DNA from: Chaunax sp. Z400
Taxonomy: Eukaryota; Chordata; Actinopteri; Lophiiformes; Chaunacidae
NCBI GenBank assembly: GCA_037577475.1
Contig: CM075206.1
Location: 10,322,401 to 10,386,400, forward strand
Length of the DNA: 64,000 nucleotides
Reading direction: 5' to 3'
Below are positions 25,401 through 40,400 of this stretch, piece after piece; position 1 is the first letter of the stretch; the number at the start of each line of letters is the position of its first letter. The notes beneath the pieces were generated by a model. It saw only the letters and a list, made by a program, of their open reading frames with translations. It was not told the DNA's origin and did no database searches. Position numbers and translations under genes: made by a program.

Positions 25401-28400
25401 TCTGCGAGTCCGCGTGTGTAATACCCCCTCCTGGGTAAGGGGGAGAAGGGCTGAGAATGTCTGCCTGATCGAGGACAAGGAAAGAGAAATAGTGGGAAAG
25501 CTAACAGGAGCAGAGTGTAATATGAACTTTTTAATATCCGTCTCGCTGTACTCTTCCTTCTTCTGCCAGTCTAAACTTATATTCACAAAGACATACAGTA
25601 TACCCAACATATGTGGTGAATATCAGTAGCCGTAGTTATTGGAACTGTGTCTTGACTAGAGCGCCAATTTTTGTTAAGGCATTGAGCTTTTAATGAGAGA
25701 ATAAGATAGTTACCTCCACCAAGGAGGTTATGTTTTCACCCATTTGTCTGTCTGTCTGTCTTTTAGCAGAATTACACACAAACTACTTGATGGATTTTCA
25801 TGAAACTTGGTGGCAGGGTTGGGCATGTGACAGGGAAAAAGCAATTCCATTTTGAAGTGGATCCAAATAAAGCAGCGGAGTCAGGATTTTTTTATTTACC
25901 GTCTTTAACATTGTGAGATGGGGCTTCTCCCCCCCACCATTTTCCATCTTCTTCATATTACACATAAACGACCTGGTGGATTTTGTCGAAATTTGGAAGA
26001 AGGGTTGTTCGTGTAGCATGGAAGAACTTTTTTGAGGTGGATCCGTATAAAGGGGCAGAGTCAAGAATTTTTCTCTACTCTTTTAAACATTGCAAGATAG
26101 GGCTTTTTGGACTGTTTTTGTCAATTACACATAACCTACTTGACGAATTACAATGACACTCAGTGGAAGGATGGGGCATGTATAATGTAAGATCTTTTTT
26201 AGCTAGATTCTGAAGAGAACTGCCATTAGTGAAATGTAATCTGTCTTGAATAACTATCAAACTAATAATGATACCAATGTCATTTCAATTCTAGGGGACA
26301 GTTTTCATGGTCAAAGAGTCAAATTATGAAGGTCAAACTATCATGGGATTATTGCTTTTAGGTGAAATGACATAATGGGGAAACTGAGCTGTCTTGGCAG
26401 AGGTTTGAAATATATCTAGTTCGCAAATGTAGTGGAGTATATTTTATCACATCCTGAAGAAAATTGAGGCAAGATTTAAAGAAATACACCTATGCCTTTT
26501 TCTCTATGGATACATTCATTTTCATTTATATCAAACATACTTGGCCCTGCAGCAGTCATTACATTTGATCCATAACAGAAATTTGGGGAAAGCAGGGCAC
26601 TTAAAAAACCCAAGAGGCACAGATATGTAGGACAGGAAAACTGGTGTGCACTGGAAAACGTTGCAGTTCCTTTCACAACAACATATATGGAAATCATTAA
26701 ATGAAAAGATCTCAAATTGCAGCACCATTTTCAACCAGTGCTTTTTGATATATTTCAAATACCAACATCAATGTGTTAACATACTCAAAACAACACTGCT
26801 AGCATGCTGAGGTTTCGCAGTTAATATGTTTACCATATTTACTGATTTATTTGAGTATGTTAGCATGCTAACATCTGTTTCTTAGCACTAAGCACAAAGT
26901 ACAGTTGAGGTTCACTGAACGAAGGCTGTGGACAAGCTAAAATTTTGCATTGATAATGACATGAAAAGTAACCGGATAAGGGAAGTAAGGGAATATAATT
27001 CATTCAGAGGGGGGTGTAATTGCTTTCAAAATATCACAACAATCCATCCTATGGTTGTTGAGACAATTCAATACATGTAAACATAGGTTTAACAATTTCA
27101 GAATTGTACTTTAAGGAGTAACATTGTTCCTGTAAAGCGACGTTAATTTAGTGTTCACTGTTTCTATATTGAAAAAACAAAAGCAGTGACTGTATACAGT
27201 CAGTATACATTCATCTAACATAGCATGAAAGTGGTAGTTAATGATTGATTTAACAAACAAGATATATATCTCCTTTCCACCTCTTTGGGTAACAAGACAA
27301 ACACGTGTACTCCAGGTCCCATGACCTGGAGTACCATGACCAGCTTGAAAGCCACAAAACCAGCCTGAAAATGAATACACTTTGAAATTGCAGAGTCCAT
27401 GGAGCATGTGATTATCAGACAATGGTCAGAGCAGGCAACACTACATTATGATTGGCCAGTCTGCATTTGCATGGTGGGACTTAGCAATGCATCAATTACT
27501 GCATTGCTTCGAACCCAGCTGATCGTCTTAACAACTGGCTGTAGCCATGACTACATGTTCCCAGACCTTAGCGGTTACTGAGGTAAGCACAATTATGGCC
27601 ACACCTCTGAGCCAAATTGTAATCAAGCGGAATTAACCTTGACCTTTATAAAGTATAAAGAAACTAAATGTTGACAATTTTGGCATTGCTTTTTCATAAC
27701 CAATATACCACAAATAGTAACTCTTGACAACGCATCTGTCCTTTCTCTTAACATCTCCTCCCCTCTTCCCTCTATCGTCATGTCTCTCCTCAATGTCGTG
27801 CTCAGCAGGCCTAACAATGAGTCAGCGTTTTACTCCCAGAATTCCAGCAGGTCTTCCTCCAGCCCACAGTCCTCCTCTCATCCATCTCCTCTCAGCTCCT
27901 CCTGGCCACAGGAGCCTTGACTGGGTGGGGCCTGCCTGGCCTTCGCACGTCAAGTGTGGCCCCAGGGTCTCAGAGGACATGCCAAGTGCAACATGGGCTC
28001 TGGCCAACAGTACTGAGCTGAGATGGGAGCAGCTGGGGCTGGAGAGCCGAGTACAGGTGCAGAGAGGAGGAGAGAGAGAGGGATAAGAAAGAGAGGAGGG
28101 AGACTGGAGGGAGAGCGAGAAGAAAATTAAGAAAGAGAGAAGAGAGAGAGGGACATGGAGCGAGGCCTGTGGGAGATCCTACTCCACAACGTGGGAAAGT
28201 AGTGGCTTACACACAAGAAAGTCGTCCAAGAACACAGGCGAGCACACACATCAAAATCATGCAGACAAAAGGAGGAGGGAAAAATCACGTCAGCGCTCTG
28301 TGGCCAGTACAAAAATGTGCACATGCTGGTTGCATCTGCCTGCACTGTGTTATCGACTATTCTCGTGTTATTATTACTACAGAGAGGGAATTGGACTGGG

Positions 28401-31400
28401 ACACCTGTAGGGAGGGTGTGGAGACTGCTGAAAGGGAAAGATAAAGCTAATGTCTGTGTGGTGACGCAAGTGTTTGTAGGTTTATCTGCTGTGACTCTGG
28501 CAAAAGAAAAAAAAAACAACTGATACCACAACTCAATCAAATGATAACTCATCAAACATTTACTAGCGAGCGATACATGTGTTTATAAGGTCAGTTTCCC
28601 TGCAGCTCTCTCTGATGTGGGCCATGTCAGTCACTATTTCATCTTAATCATTCAAAGACTCATTCAAAGGTCAGTCCACATGCAGTCCCACTGGGATATG
28701 GGAGATATGGTATTGCAATTATTACTATAAATGACGGTGACATTTCAGCCGGAAACTACTTTGTCCCATGGCACTGAAAACTATTTACTCTTTAACCTGT
28801 GAAGAAAAAATAAATATATATATAAAATGTATTCTTTCTCTCACTGCATGACTAAAACTTGTTCCAAAAATGAACAGGTTACCCGTACCTTGACATTTGT
28901 ATTATTCTGCAGCATATTGACATTAATGGGAGCAGATACAGCCAAATTTGTTCCATAGTCAGTAAGTCAAATACACTGTATAGATAGTTTTTACACCAAG
29001 TGATATCAGATCATATCAACATAGCGGGAGTATAATGTCAATTAAAAAACAGCTCACACAGAAAAGTACGATGTTCACCTAGAGCTTGTAAAGTTATATG
29101 GAAACAAATTGAAAATATGTGGCCTGTAAACTTAATGTATGATATTGTTGGACAGGTGCAGATGGTTGTGCATTGCTAGTGGTTATGTTTTCAGCTTTAG
29201 TTGGCAAACTTGTGTCCTATTTGTGTCATAAACCTGCCATTTTCGCATAAAAACACATCAAATTTAATTTTGTTAAGGACATATTGCCTAACTTATTCAA
29301 CCAAGTCAATGTGGTTGTTGGTAGAATTGCTGCCAGTGGTGGTCATCTACAGTATACTACACTTAACAGTATACTAATTAAGCTATGCAATACATGTACA
29401 AGTTCATGTACAAGTGCCTTAAAGATTTGATAACACCACAAATAATATTCAATATTCAGGTGATTTTTGTATGGGTGGGCTATTGCATTTATGGTACAAT
29501 CATGGATAGTTTGTATTGTTTTTTGTGTGCATGTTTACAGGTCTTTAAGTTCTGGGATAAAGGAATTCAAAACTGGTTGTTTTCATTTTGGTTGGTGTGT
29601 TTTATGTACTTTATCTGCTATGCTTTGTATCCTCCTAAAATGAATAGAAATGAGTGCAACATTCCAATGCATAAAAAAAACTTTTAAAAAAAGCAAGAGG
29701 AAGAGAGCGTGGACTTGGTTGCAGCTAGAAAAAAATAAGTCAAAATTGAATGCAGATTTCACAAAGTGCAAATATGTCTCAGTGGGATCTAAACTACCAT
29801 TGTCAGTCAGTCTGGCTAAGTGTCCCAATAGCATCTTTATGTCCATTTTATGGAGGTTAGTTCATACACTTTTTAGTTTTAGTACACTTTTCTACCATCC
29901 ACTTCCATCGTGGTGAAAAAGTGTCACAACTGACATTGGATGACTGTGTCAGTTGTCATTTAGAAACTGATATTTCAGAAACATTACCATAAAAGGTTAA
30001 AGCAAGTCACCAAGAAAGTAATTCATCTTTCTGCATACAGGTGCATTCAATGGTACAGACCCTTTTTTTGGGCCCTTGCTGGTAGTAGCTTTAACATAAT
30101 TAAAACATACTTGAGCTTTGCTCTTGTATTCAAGTGGAGAAAGTGGGCCAACCAAAGACAGACAAATAAGGCAGGAATGAGGGGGCATACTGGCCCACTT
30201 CTCAGTGTCAGAGCAAGACCACCAAGACATCTAATGGCCACACATGCAAACAGGAATGATTGTATGCATTGAACCACAATTACACACACACAGAATTGAC
30301 ACAGAGTCTTGTAAAGGGGATGGGGCTATGATGGGAGCAAAATGGGGGGTGGAGGGGTGCAGAACTTGGACAGACTCACTCCTCCACCAGCTTTTTCTCT
30401 CAAAACATCAATGTTAGATTGCCTTAGAATGTGAATCTTGTGGAATAAAACCTGTTTGAATGTTTAAAAGAACACGGTGACCAACATGCCTCTTATTAAT
30501 CAGGTGCAAAACACAATAAATGCAATGTTAAATTGATCATACGTTGACTCACAAGCCAAGGCATTCAATCAGTCACTAAATCATTTTATATTTTAAAATA
30601 ACCAATCTGTAGATATTCCTTAAAGTCTGTCATGCGAGCGAAGCATTGTCTTATCTCATATCCCTCCAGTGTAATGTATGTCTGTGCAGCAGATAGCTGG
30701 TGTCTCTGCTCATATTACTACCTTTATTAACAACAGCTATTCATCAAGAATTGATAACAGATGCATGGCATAAAAATTCAAGTTTTCATAACTTATTTTG
30801 ATTAAATTGTCCATTTTGACGGTGCTCTTTGTTTTTTCTGTTTGTTGTGGTTTCAGTTTGGAACAAGAGATGAAAGCTTTCTTTGTGGGAGCTCTGTAAT
30901 CAGTGTGCTATCTCTGTGCCCTCCTTCTATCCCTGGCTCACAAGAAGTCAAGGTGCTATGAAAACCAGGGTTGACATCATTATGCGGTAATAAAAGCGAC
31001 CGCTGGTAATACAGCATTATGCTCTAATCATCGGACTGAAAACAGGCCTTGTGTGAATAATTATGACTCCAAAGTGCAGAAAAATATCAGCAAATAATAG
31101 AAGACTTCCCAGTGTGTGCAAAGCAATTAAACCATGTACGCATTTATGTCACAATGGGAAAAAAATGCAACATTTCTTAACCCTTGTGCCCTTTTACTGC
31201 CAATTGTTAAGACTTGGCTGGCTGAGAGGAATGGCTGGCTGGGAATCAGTCTAAAATCAGACCGTGCCGTCCTCATTAACAATATTATATTTTGACCTGC
31301 TGTTTTATGTTCATTGTCCTTGAGAAGAGAAAACGGACTGCTTTGTTGGGAAAAATGCCCCTGTGCCATTTTCTAATAAGGAATAATATGCACATATTAT

Positions 31401-34400
31401 TGCCAAACTGTGCAGCCTGCAAATGATTTCCTTTGTCTTCTTATACAGACGTCTTTCAGAGTAGCACACGACATATTTTACATGATGATACACGGCCCTT
31501 CTTAATTGGCTGTTTTCCTTAATTCACTTGCTTGTAATCAGTCCCCCTGGAAATTGATGCAGCGACATCAATGAGAAGTCCTGATTGAATTTTGTGAATG
31601 TAAATCTGACTATTTTGTTTTTTTTATACTTTAGTGTTTGCATAATCGCTCAAGACCAGCAGACATGGTAAAACAGAAAATGAAAACAAAACAGAGAAAT
31701 AACCATTTTATTGAACCACCAATCAGCTAATTAGTTAATTAATCAAGAAAGGGCAAAATGTAGTTAATTTGGTTCAATTCTCCAAACTACTTCAATTGCT
31801 GAGAACAATATTGTTCAAACTAAGATGTGCAACAAATTATGAAATAGAAGAAGGTTTTCTTTTTTCTAAGAGCACAGCACAATCCAAAAACATGTTTCAA
31901 AATACAGTTGCTCAGATTCCCCATTTTCCTTTACTCGATCTCACAATTAGGACCACCAAAGAAGAAGTACAGCAGCATCTTGACGCAGCAAACTTTGTTT
32001 TGACTTTCCTCATTCTGAAAATGTTTTATAATGACAGAACTGTACGCGTCTCCTTGTGTCTCCTTGCCGGATGATTCAAACAAAGTAAACTAAGTCTATA
32101 TTTGTAATAGATTTTGTGACGTTTCTGTATTCTTTATCACTTCTTCCAGTAACACATCAGTGATTGTTGATTGTAATGTAAACTAAGTTCAGACTTAGCG
32201 TTTCCTAAGAAAAAGGAACTTGCCCTCCCTCTCAGAATTACGGGGACTGAGGTAGAGAAAGCAAACTCACACACTCACACACGCACAAATACCTGGGCAC
32301 TGGAAAAATAATTAAGATGCTATGTTCGGAAAGGGCCTGCGGGGAAAAGGGTGATCCTAAGAGTTTCGATCAACAACTTTAGCGGCATGTCAGGAGTCGT
32401 TTGAAGAAAAACAGTCAAGGTATTACAGCTTTGATTTACAGAAAAAGGTTTTCGATGTGATGTATTTTTTTTTGTTTTTCTGCAGTTTATGCACAACAAT
32501 ACTGGCAAATAGGAGCGCGTCGTGCTCCAACAAGTTGACGTGCATTCTCTAGACAGCTCTTCACTGTCACTTCACAGATACCCGAGTGCCGAGAAAGATC
32601 TCTTAGTACGACAACAAAGGAAGGCTCCGGTTTTATTGGAAAACGTACAAGAGTGTGGTTTGCTTTTACAGAAACATAGAGTTGTAAAGAAGCCGACTTA
32701 GATGTCTGACTCACCCTGCCAAACATACTTAAAGAAAGAATCTCATTAAGTATTTCTACAGATGCAGCCTCCTTCATACATACTGGTCTCAAGTCAGTTT
32801 TTACAATCAATGCATCAATACAAAGGAAAAGAGGACGGACAGTGATACACAAACACAAAACTCCACTCAAAGGAGAGGAGATGAAAGAAGAGACGAGACT
32901 TCTGTGTCACTGAGTCTGTTGAACACAAATCATTCTTAGCATTTGTTTATATTGGACCTGTATTCCACTCCTCCAGTCCCAGTTTCCTCAATAAAACACA
33001 GCTTTATGAGTTTACACCCATTTGTATAATTTGGACGGATAATCCTTTGTTCTGGCACGTCACACACGGTAATTTAGGAACTGAGCAAATGCATCTGATT
33101 TACTGATGTATGCAGATTAAAAACAAAACAAAATCATAATGTAATAAAAAAAAGTTTTTCCTCTGAAGTATTAACATTGTAGGCTTTGGCAGGTCCATTC
33201 TGTTTTTGGACAGCAGTAAATGATGGTATGGATAAAGGAAACCATATCTGTGGCATGCCTGAATGGACGAAAGAGCACACAGTGTTTCCCAATTCAGTTG
33301 TATGAGAATGTATGGCCCAAGAGGATCGTACGCTATAAGCCAAAGCTAAAAAAAAACAACACCAAAAAGTGTGAGAAAGACCGAGAAATTAAAGATGCTG
33401 AAGACTGCGTGTGTGTGAAGGAGACATCGGAGGACATCTGATACTTCCAGGAAGAGATGAGAGGAAATTTTGAATATAAAAAGTCCTCATGAGCAGATTT
33501 GTTATTTCAGGGGGTCAGGTTGGCCAAATTAGATGTAGATAAAGTACACTTGTATATGTGTGTGAGATCTTTGTCTGTATGTGCTCCACGGTTTTTCTGT
33601 CTGGTGTTATTTTGATGTCCTGCAGGCCTGAGAAGGGTTTTCATTTTTTTTTTTTTTTTTCAAGGGTAAGTATCTTTCCATGGGAACCGTCTCTTTGTAT
33701 TTCTTATATGAGCATGCACACACACACGAGCGTACATTGTGTTACTACGCCATATGTAAGATTGTCATTGATTTTACAAGGACATAGCCATGTCCTTGGA
33801 ATTGTAAAGCAAATCTCGAACAAAGCCTTCATTGCTTATTAATGCTTTTATGTCCCACATTCAAAATCCATGCTAAGGAAACACTCAATTTGATGCTAGT
33901 GATATATGTATTTAATGCTTAATGACCATTGTTACATCTCACTACTTTTCACGAGGATGAGCTTTATGATTGATTTATGTTGCTGTGCATTCAGAGGGCA
34001 CTGGGTTTGCTGCTGTAAGAGGACATTGTACAGTGCATGCCTATGGCGTGCCATGGACAAGACATAAAATGCTTTTGATAACTGACACTGCAAAGAAAAA
34101 ATGATGTTTATGAGGGAATAGTTTAGTTCTAAATCATTATTTTTTGGGGGGCTTTTTGGACTTTAGTGATAGGACAGCTGAAGAAAGTGACAGGAAATGG
34201 GGGAGAGAGCAAGAGGGAAGACATGAGGCCGCTACAGGATTCAGCCACCACACATGGAGCGCACGCTCTTCCAACTGAGCTGAACAGCACTCCCTGAATT
34301 ATTTTTTAATAAGGTTTTTAATTTTGTTTCTAGCAGGTGATTCAACCTCAGTTTTTTAACTGTTGATCATGCATTAATTGACTTTTTGGCCACTGGGTGC

Positions 34401-34452
<52 letters not shown>

Positions 34453-37400
34453 TAGCTAGTCACTAGTCCGTTGTTTGCTGGGCAGGTATTCAGTGTTTTT
34501 TCTAAACTTAGGATGTTCTTATTGATGTAAAACTTGAGACTTGCGAGGACAACTTAATTGTAGCTACTGAATCTTCTGCAGCACATATGACCCCACTCTT
34601 CAACTGTTTCTTGCAGAGAAAGCAGGAACAACCAAGTTAATATCTGAACATCATCGCCAGAGGAAATGTCACAGATGCAAAGCACCCTCAGTCATTCAAG
34701 CCACAATCCTTCCAGCTGCAGTAATTTACAGTCATAGCTCAGGAGGATCCAGAGGAGGTGGGCGGCTTCTGACTGTTCTACTTTGCTCTAACAGGGAAAG
34801 TCCAATCCAAATGCTAACTCTTGACAGACTGCAGGATGCAGGCATCCCCGCGCCCCTGGGAATCGGAGCAGCAGGAAAAAAAAGCTGGGAGCGCCACCGA
34901 TAAACTGGAGGAGCCCAGTATGAGTCAACAGAATCAGGTGTTCCAATGATAACATGTCCATGAAAAAGGTTGATGTCACCATATTTCTTAATATCAAAAA
35001 TACTTCCCAGATTCAATGATATTTCTGTGAATCATTTGGGCTGAATTTCCAAATGATGTTTCAGAGCTGCCCTGTAACTGATCGAAGGAGCTGAAAAACA
35101 CGAATCATTCTGACTATGTTCAGTATTTGAGCATGAACAATAGGGTGGTTATGACTTCAGGATAATAGACGAATCACCGATTTAAACGCAGACTTGGATG
35201 GTAAGAAATTATGCACAGGCCCTTCGCCATAAATAAGATTCATTAAGACGCTGACAAATGCACATTTCATATTATTGCCATATTTTCTCATCAGAGCACT
35301 TTCTGAATGAATCAATACTGGTCTTGGTGGTGATTAGAGCGCTGATGGATCAGAGCCAGGCTGCCCTTTTAATGGTAAGATTTTCCATCAACATGACTCC
35401 GGATCACTCTTATTCATCATAATAGGTAAGGACATGGGCATATGGAAACCTTCGTTTCTTTGCAGCATCATTAAGGTGACAGATTGTAGATTTGGCCTGT
35501 CACTCTGCCACATAGTCAGTCGTCTGATGAAGAGAATTCATATTCAAAGGGTCTTGCTTTCATTAATCTGGGACTCGACCACACTGAAAGAAAGAGACCT
35601 AATGAAAACATAAGTGACCTTGGGAAAATATACACTCCTGTGTCTTTTCTGTGGCAGACACACACATCCCCTCTCCCCTCTCCCTTCCTTACAAAGTGCC
35701 ATAAGAAAACAAAGCAGACCATGATGAACAGATACAGCCTGTCTCTTAAAAACTCATCACTGTGACATATGACATTGACAGACAGATGCTGGAAAACAGA
35801 TTTTCTCCTCTAACCCACAGACATTTGTCTTTCACCCCGTGTTTGTTCCTGCATGGATCAAATAGGAGAAGATGTGAGCCAGATGCTAGACTGTCTGCTG
35901 ACTAGACTCAGTTACCCAACACTGCAACGGATTCACTGACTTTTCCGGCAATGTATCCACTTTTTAGAAATATATCCCACAAATCTGGGATCAGAACACG
36001 TACCATAATGCTTTAATGAGTCAAAGTTTATGTGAAAAACAAAACAGATTCAAGTGTGTTTTTCGGTAACGGTCTTCTGTGTTTCGTGCTTTAATAAGCA
36101 TATCTCTGCATGGCAATGCAACGGATTACACTGTAGAGATCCATACTTAAGAAAACCTTTAACATCACCATATTCCTGCCTTGCCTGTTACAAAATGGGT
36201 GCTCAATCCCCCTAGAAAAGCTGTGCTGTTGGATTTTGAAAATGAGGAAACACTGCCATCTGGAGGGAGTCATAACGTCTAAAAATAACTCCATGCACAT
36301 GGATCGAACCTAAAAAATGTGCAATGTTCTCAGGGACAGTCTGTGCTGTGGAGCCACATAACTTAGCTTCTGTAAACTGTATGCACAACTTTCTGTCACA
36401 CTGCCTCTGTATTTTAAAATGATATCATCCTATCATACATACTAAATAATATACTAGACTCAATAAGTGGCTAAAGAGCACCTGAAATAGTTGTTGGCAA
36501 CTCCACACACCTAAATTCCTAAATAACATTCCTTCACTGAGGGACGGGGTGGGGGGATCATTAATTACATCTCTGTGGCATTTTAATGGAGTTTTGGAAA
36601 TGGCTGGATGGCTCCAGCTAAAAAAAAAAAAATTAAATAAATAAATAAATAAAAATGGAGAGTAAAGAGAAAAGAAACCTGACAGAGACAGAGTTCAAAG
36701 GGACCCCATGAGGGCAGCATATTCATCAGTTTAGAAGACATATGGAGAGAAGGGCCACATCAGAGACGCACATCTGAGCCAGTGGGATCAAAGAAAATGC
36801 AGTTTGACGCCACTCAAAATATCTCAACAACATGTCCACACGACACTGGATGAATCTGGAAGCTAAAACCTTCCCTCTGTGTTTTAGTCAACTATCAGTC
36901 CACCACAAAGTTGACATGTCAGTCACACAAAATGAAGCTTTTGCGGGTGATTTAAAAAATATGCAGGTCTTTTTTTCTTTTCTTTTTTTATGTGGATGGG
37001 GAAAACAAAGATACTGCCACACAATGAGAGGCGTAGACACAACAATGTAGTGTGTGGCAGAAATGTTAACAATGACAATTTACTACTTATTATTATTATT
37101 CATTTACTGTATTTATTTATTTTGGTATACTTTTTAAAATATTTATTGCATCATTATTTATTTATTTATCTTTTAACTCTCACTAATGGACCTCATGCAT
37201 TATTACTATTGTTAATTATTATACCTCTTGTATTTTAAGTGAGGACCCCTGATGTAGAGGATGAAACAACAGACATTTCCACTGGCTGAGTAGCAAAGCC
37301 GTGTCCATCCTAATTATTAAGAAATGATGCTGTAGTGCAGAGATGTGTTTGTCAACTTTTTAAAAAATGAATAATTTACTGGTGTAGAAACAATAAGCCG

Positions 37401-40400
37401 TTGTCACTACATAGCTTTTTAACTGAAGTGGTCAACAGTTCAGGCGACATGCTAAGTTCTGTTTTTTGGAGCTCACCTTTGGTTAAACATCCCTCTGAAG
37501 TTGTAGTTGGCTCTGTAGTTAGGCATGGGCTTGGGATCCAAAGGCCTGTAGATGGCCGGCTCACCTCTCTTCATAGCTAGACCATTCAGCTCCACCGTGG
37601 GTGTGATACTGCCTACATTTGAGAGTAAATGTGAAAGATTAAAAGTCAGGATAAGGAAAAATTGGTAGTAAACATTAAAAGAGGCACCACTGCAGTACTT
37701 GGTTGTTGTGTGTACAAAGTATCGTGAAAAACATATTGTACGTTTTTTGAGTTATGCTCTGGAAACGAAACATGACAGACAGACAGACAGGATAGACAGA
37801 CCGAACACCATTCCTATAAATCCCTGCTCACTTTGTTCGTGGCAGCGGATAATAATTATAATAATAATACTGTCCAACATCAGCAAATTAAACTTTAGAA
37901 ACAACAAAAAAAAATTCCTCTAAAGCTGTAAATTCAAGTCGGTGAATTCAACACAGGACCATTAACTGATGTTATGAGTTAAAATATGAGGATGTCTGTG
38001 TTCAACCTAATACTACAGAACCTACCTGTTTGACTGTGCATGATAATCCCACAGCTCCACGCTGATGTTGCATAACCTACAACAGGGCTTTCTTAATCCC
38101 ATTAAGAGGTCAGCTATGAGGTTCACTACAACTAATGCCACAGAGAACAGGGAGGTAAGAAAGGCTAATGGTATTAATTTAGCCAGAGACAAAACATAAG
38201 CCTGCACTTAGACTTAATTGAAAGGGTCTGTACCAGCTTTGTTCTCAACACGGACACTCTAGCATTTTTGAAGTATGTCATTAACTATGGAGACAGGAGG
38301 AATTATGTGCAGGCACCATCATGGCACAAATATGTTGCCACGTTCAGTGGTGAAGTGTAGCTATCCTGGTAGATACAGTCCATGTAAGGTATTTTCTTTT
38401 TATGCTACATTACTACTTATAGTGTTTGTTTTTTACTGCATTAAATAAGCTCATACTTATAACTTACATAGAAACTACCCAAATGAATAAACAAAGATAC
38501 GTGAAACAATATTAATTGATTGAAACAATTGACATAAAATGTATTATTTTCATAATCAGTTGAGACACATCCATTCAAAAACGCCAAATACTTCACAATT
38601 CCATCCTCTCAAATAGGAGGGTTTATTTTTTTTCCTTTTAATAATTTCAAATTATTATTAAGTTTAGTTATTCTTTGGCAAAACAAGTAATGGAAGGGTG
38701 TCACTTTGGTCTTGGTCTTACTTTGTAGGTTTTACCAATCTGCCTCACTTAATCAAATTTGCACCTACATGCAGTGATATCAGCTATTCTGGGCCTAACA
38801 CGTATTTCTAATATGTAATCCTTAACAGGCATCTTTTTGGCTAACACTACAATCCGATTTGTTGCAGTTGCAGTACCTGGGTTGCTGTTGATATCCACTT
38901 TAGGAGAGCGGGGCGCTGGCCTGGGAAGGACACTCTCGTCCAGCGCTTTGGCGGCTGTTGAGTGCTGGGCCTTTTTAATGCTGGTGCCCTCTGCCTCCCA
39001 CAGCTGCTCCCCAAGAGTCAGCTGGACTGTAAAGATCTGGAACAGTGACACCCAGTGGAAGAGACATTACCCGACAGTGAAAAAGTATGAAAAGTATTCA
39101 CGACTCACTATAGGAAATGTGTTGCCTGATATCGGGTGGAATTACTAACTCATTACACTCATTTCCATCTTCAGTTGGCATTAGTCCCGCCCTCTGTACT
39201 CTGTGTTTATCAGTTGCTGTTTCATGTTATGACGCCAGGCCAATAAGTCAACTTGGTAGAGTGAACAGATTCAAATGTCCTGACCCCAGCAAAGACATGC
39301 TATACTTAATCATGGATTACCTCAACATAAGGAAACTCCCGAACAGATTCACTGAGTGATAAATGAAGTGGTTCAAATTTTCACAGTAGGTGAAAAAGAT
39401 TAAAAGAGACAAAGTAAAAATAAGCCCAGAATTTGAGCAGCAGCTCCCTATAGCGAGTTGATCTTTGGCCGATACAGGATAAACAAGGGTTAGCATGCTT
39501 ACTTCAGCAGATATCTCTGCAACACATTACAAAGGTGTGTCAACATAACGTCAACACTGTTGCTTCTTCACATTCTGTTGATAATGTTCATCTTTTGAAT
39601 GTGTTAAAATAGAAGTATGGCCATATATTACAATTTGCCCCTTTAAGCAGAGTATCTCGACATTTTTAATTACAAATTTAATGACTTTTAAGACCTTTTT
39701 TAATTCCTCTAAAATAGAAAAAAAATAATAGCATTACTGCGGCAAAAGAAATTGTCAAACTAGAATTCAGAAAACGCAGTTGAGTTTTATTTAATTTGAA
39801 TATAATAGATGAAGTTCAGTGCACATTAGCTGGTATAAATGCCCTTTATTCAACGAAAATAAAGTTAAATTGTATGTCAGTAGACCTTGCCAAATTGAGA
39901 AGTGTCCCCTGTATTAACCGTCAAATAAACTCGATACAACTGTTTTCAATTTCAGTGTCATATCCCCTTTCCTTACCTTAGCATGTGCGGGCCCTCTCTC
40001 ATTGAGGAGCTTGTACTGTGGTTGGATCCTATTGAAACGGGCTAACTCATTCACCAAACACATTGGAGTTTTCTCTTTAGGGTTTGCCATGTTCTCCTGG
40101 GGCGGGCCTGAAGTAGAGCACAGCAGAATACATGGTACACTAAACAACACGGTTACGGTCCCAGAGAAAGAAATATGTACATGATGGATAATCCTGTACT
40201 GATTTAATAAATGTTTATGATTTAGTGTCAGAACACATGACTGAAACTGAATATTCATATACTTTTATCAAGTTATTTTCCCTCTTCAGCAGACAGGCAG
40301 GGACTCAGGTGTGTTTGGATCTTAAAGGTGTGTGATAGTGATTGACGAGTGTGGCTTCTGGACTGAATAATAACCGTGACATTGCAGCAAAAATAATCAC

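Larger units (their letters stand above)
25009..37476. other. stau2 intron between exons 4 and 5 (12,468 bp)
   Basis: The largest intron, interrupting the dsRBD2 coding sequence. Contains the 0.7-kb tandem-module repeat, a TTAGCATGCTAACAT-type repeat, a reverse SINE, an (ATA)n tract, and unique-looking blocks at about 30.9-31.5 and 35.0-35.5 kb that may be regulatory. No exon recognised. Confidence 0.7.

Noticed and set aside
27724..28086. 120-codon plus-strand Pro/Ser-rich frame
   Set aside because: Pyrimidine-rich low complexity. The shorter overlapping frame is no better supported than a weak lead.
32487..32870. 127-codon minus-strand frame in the long stau2 intron
   Set aside because: No family resemblance and no flanking splice sites that would join it to stau2 in phase.
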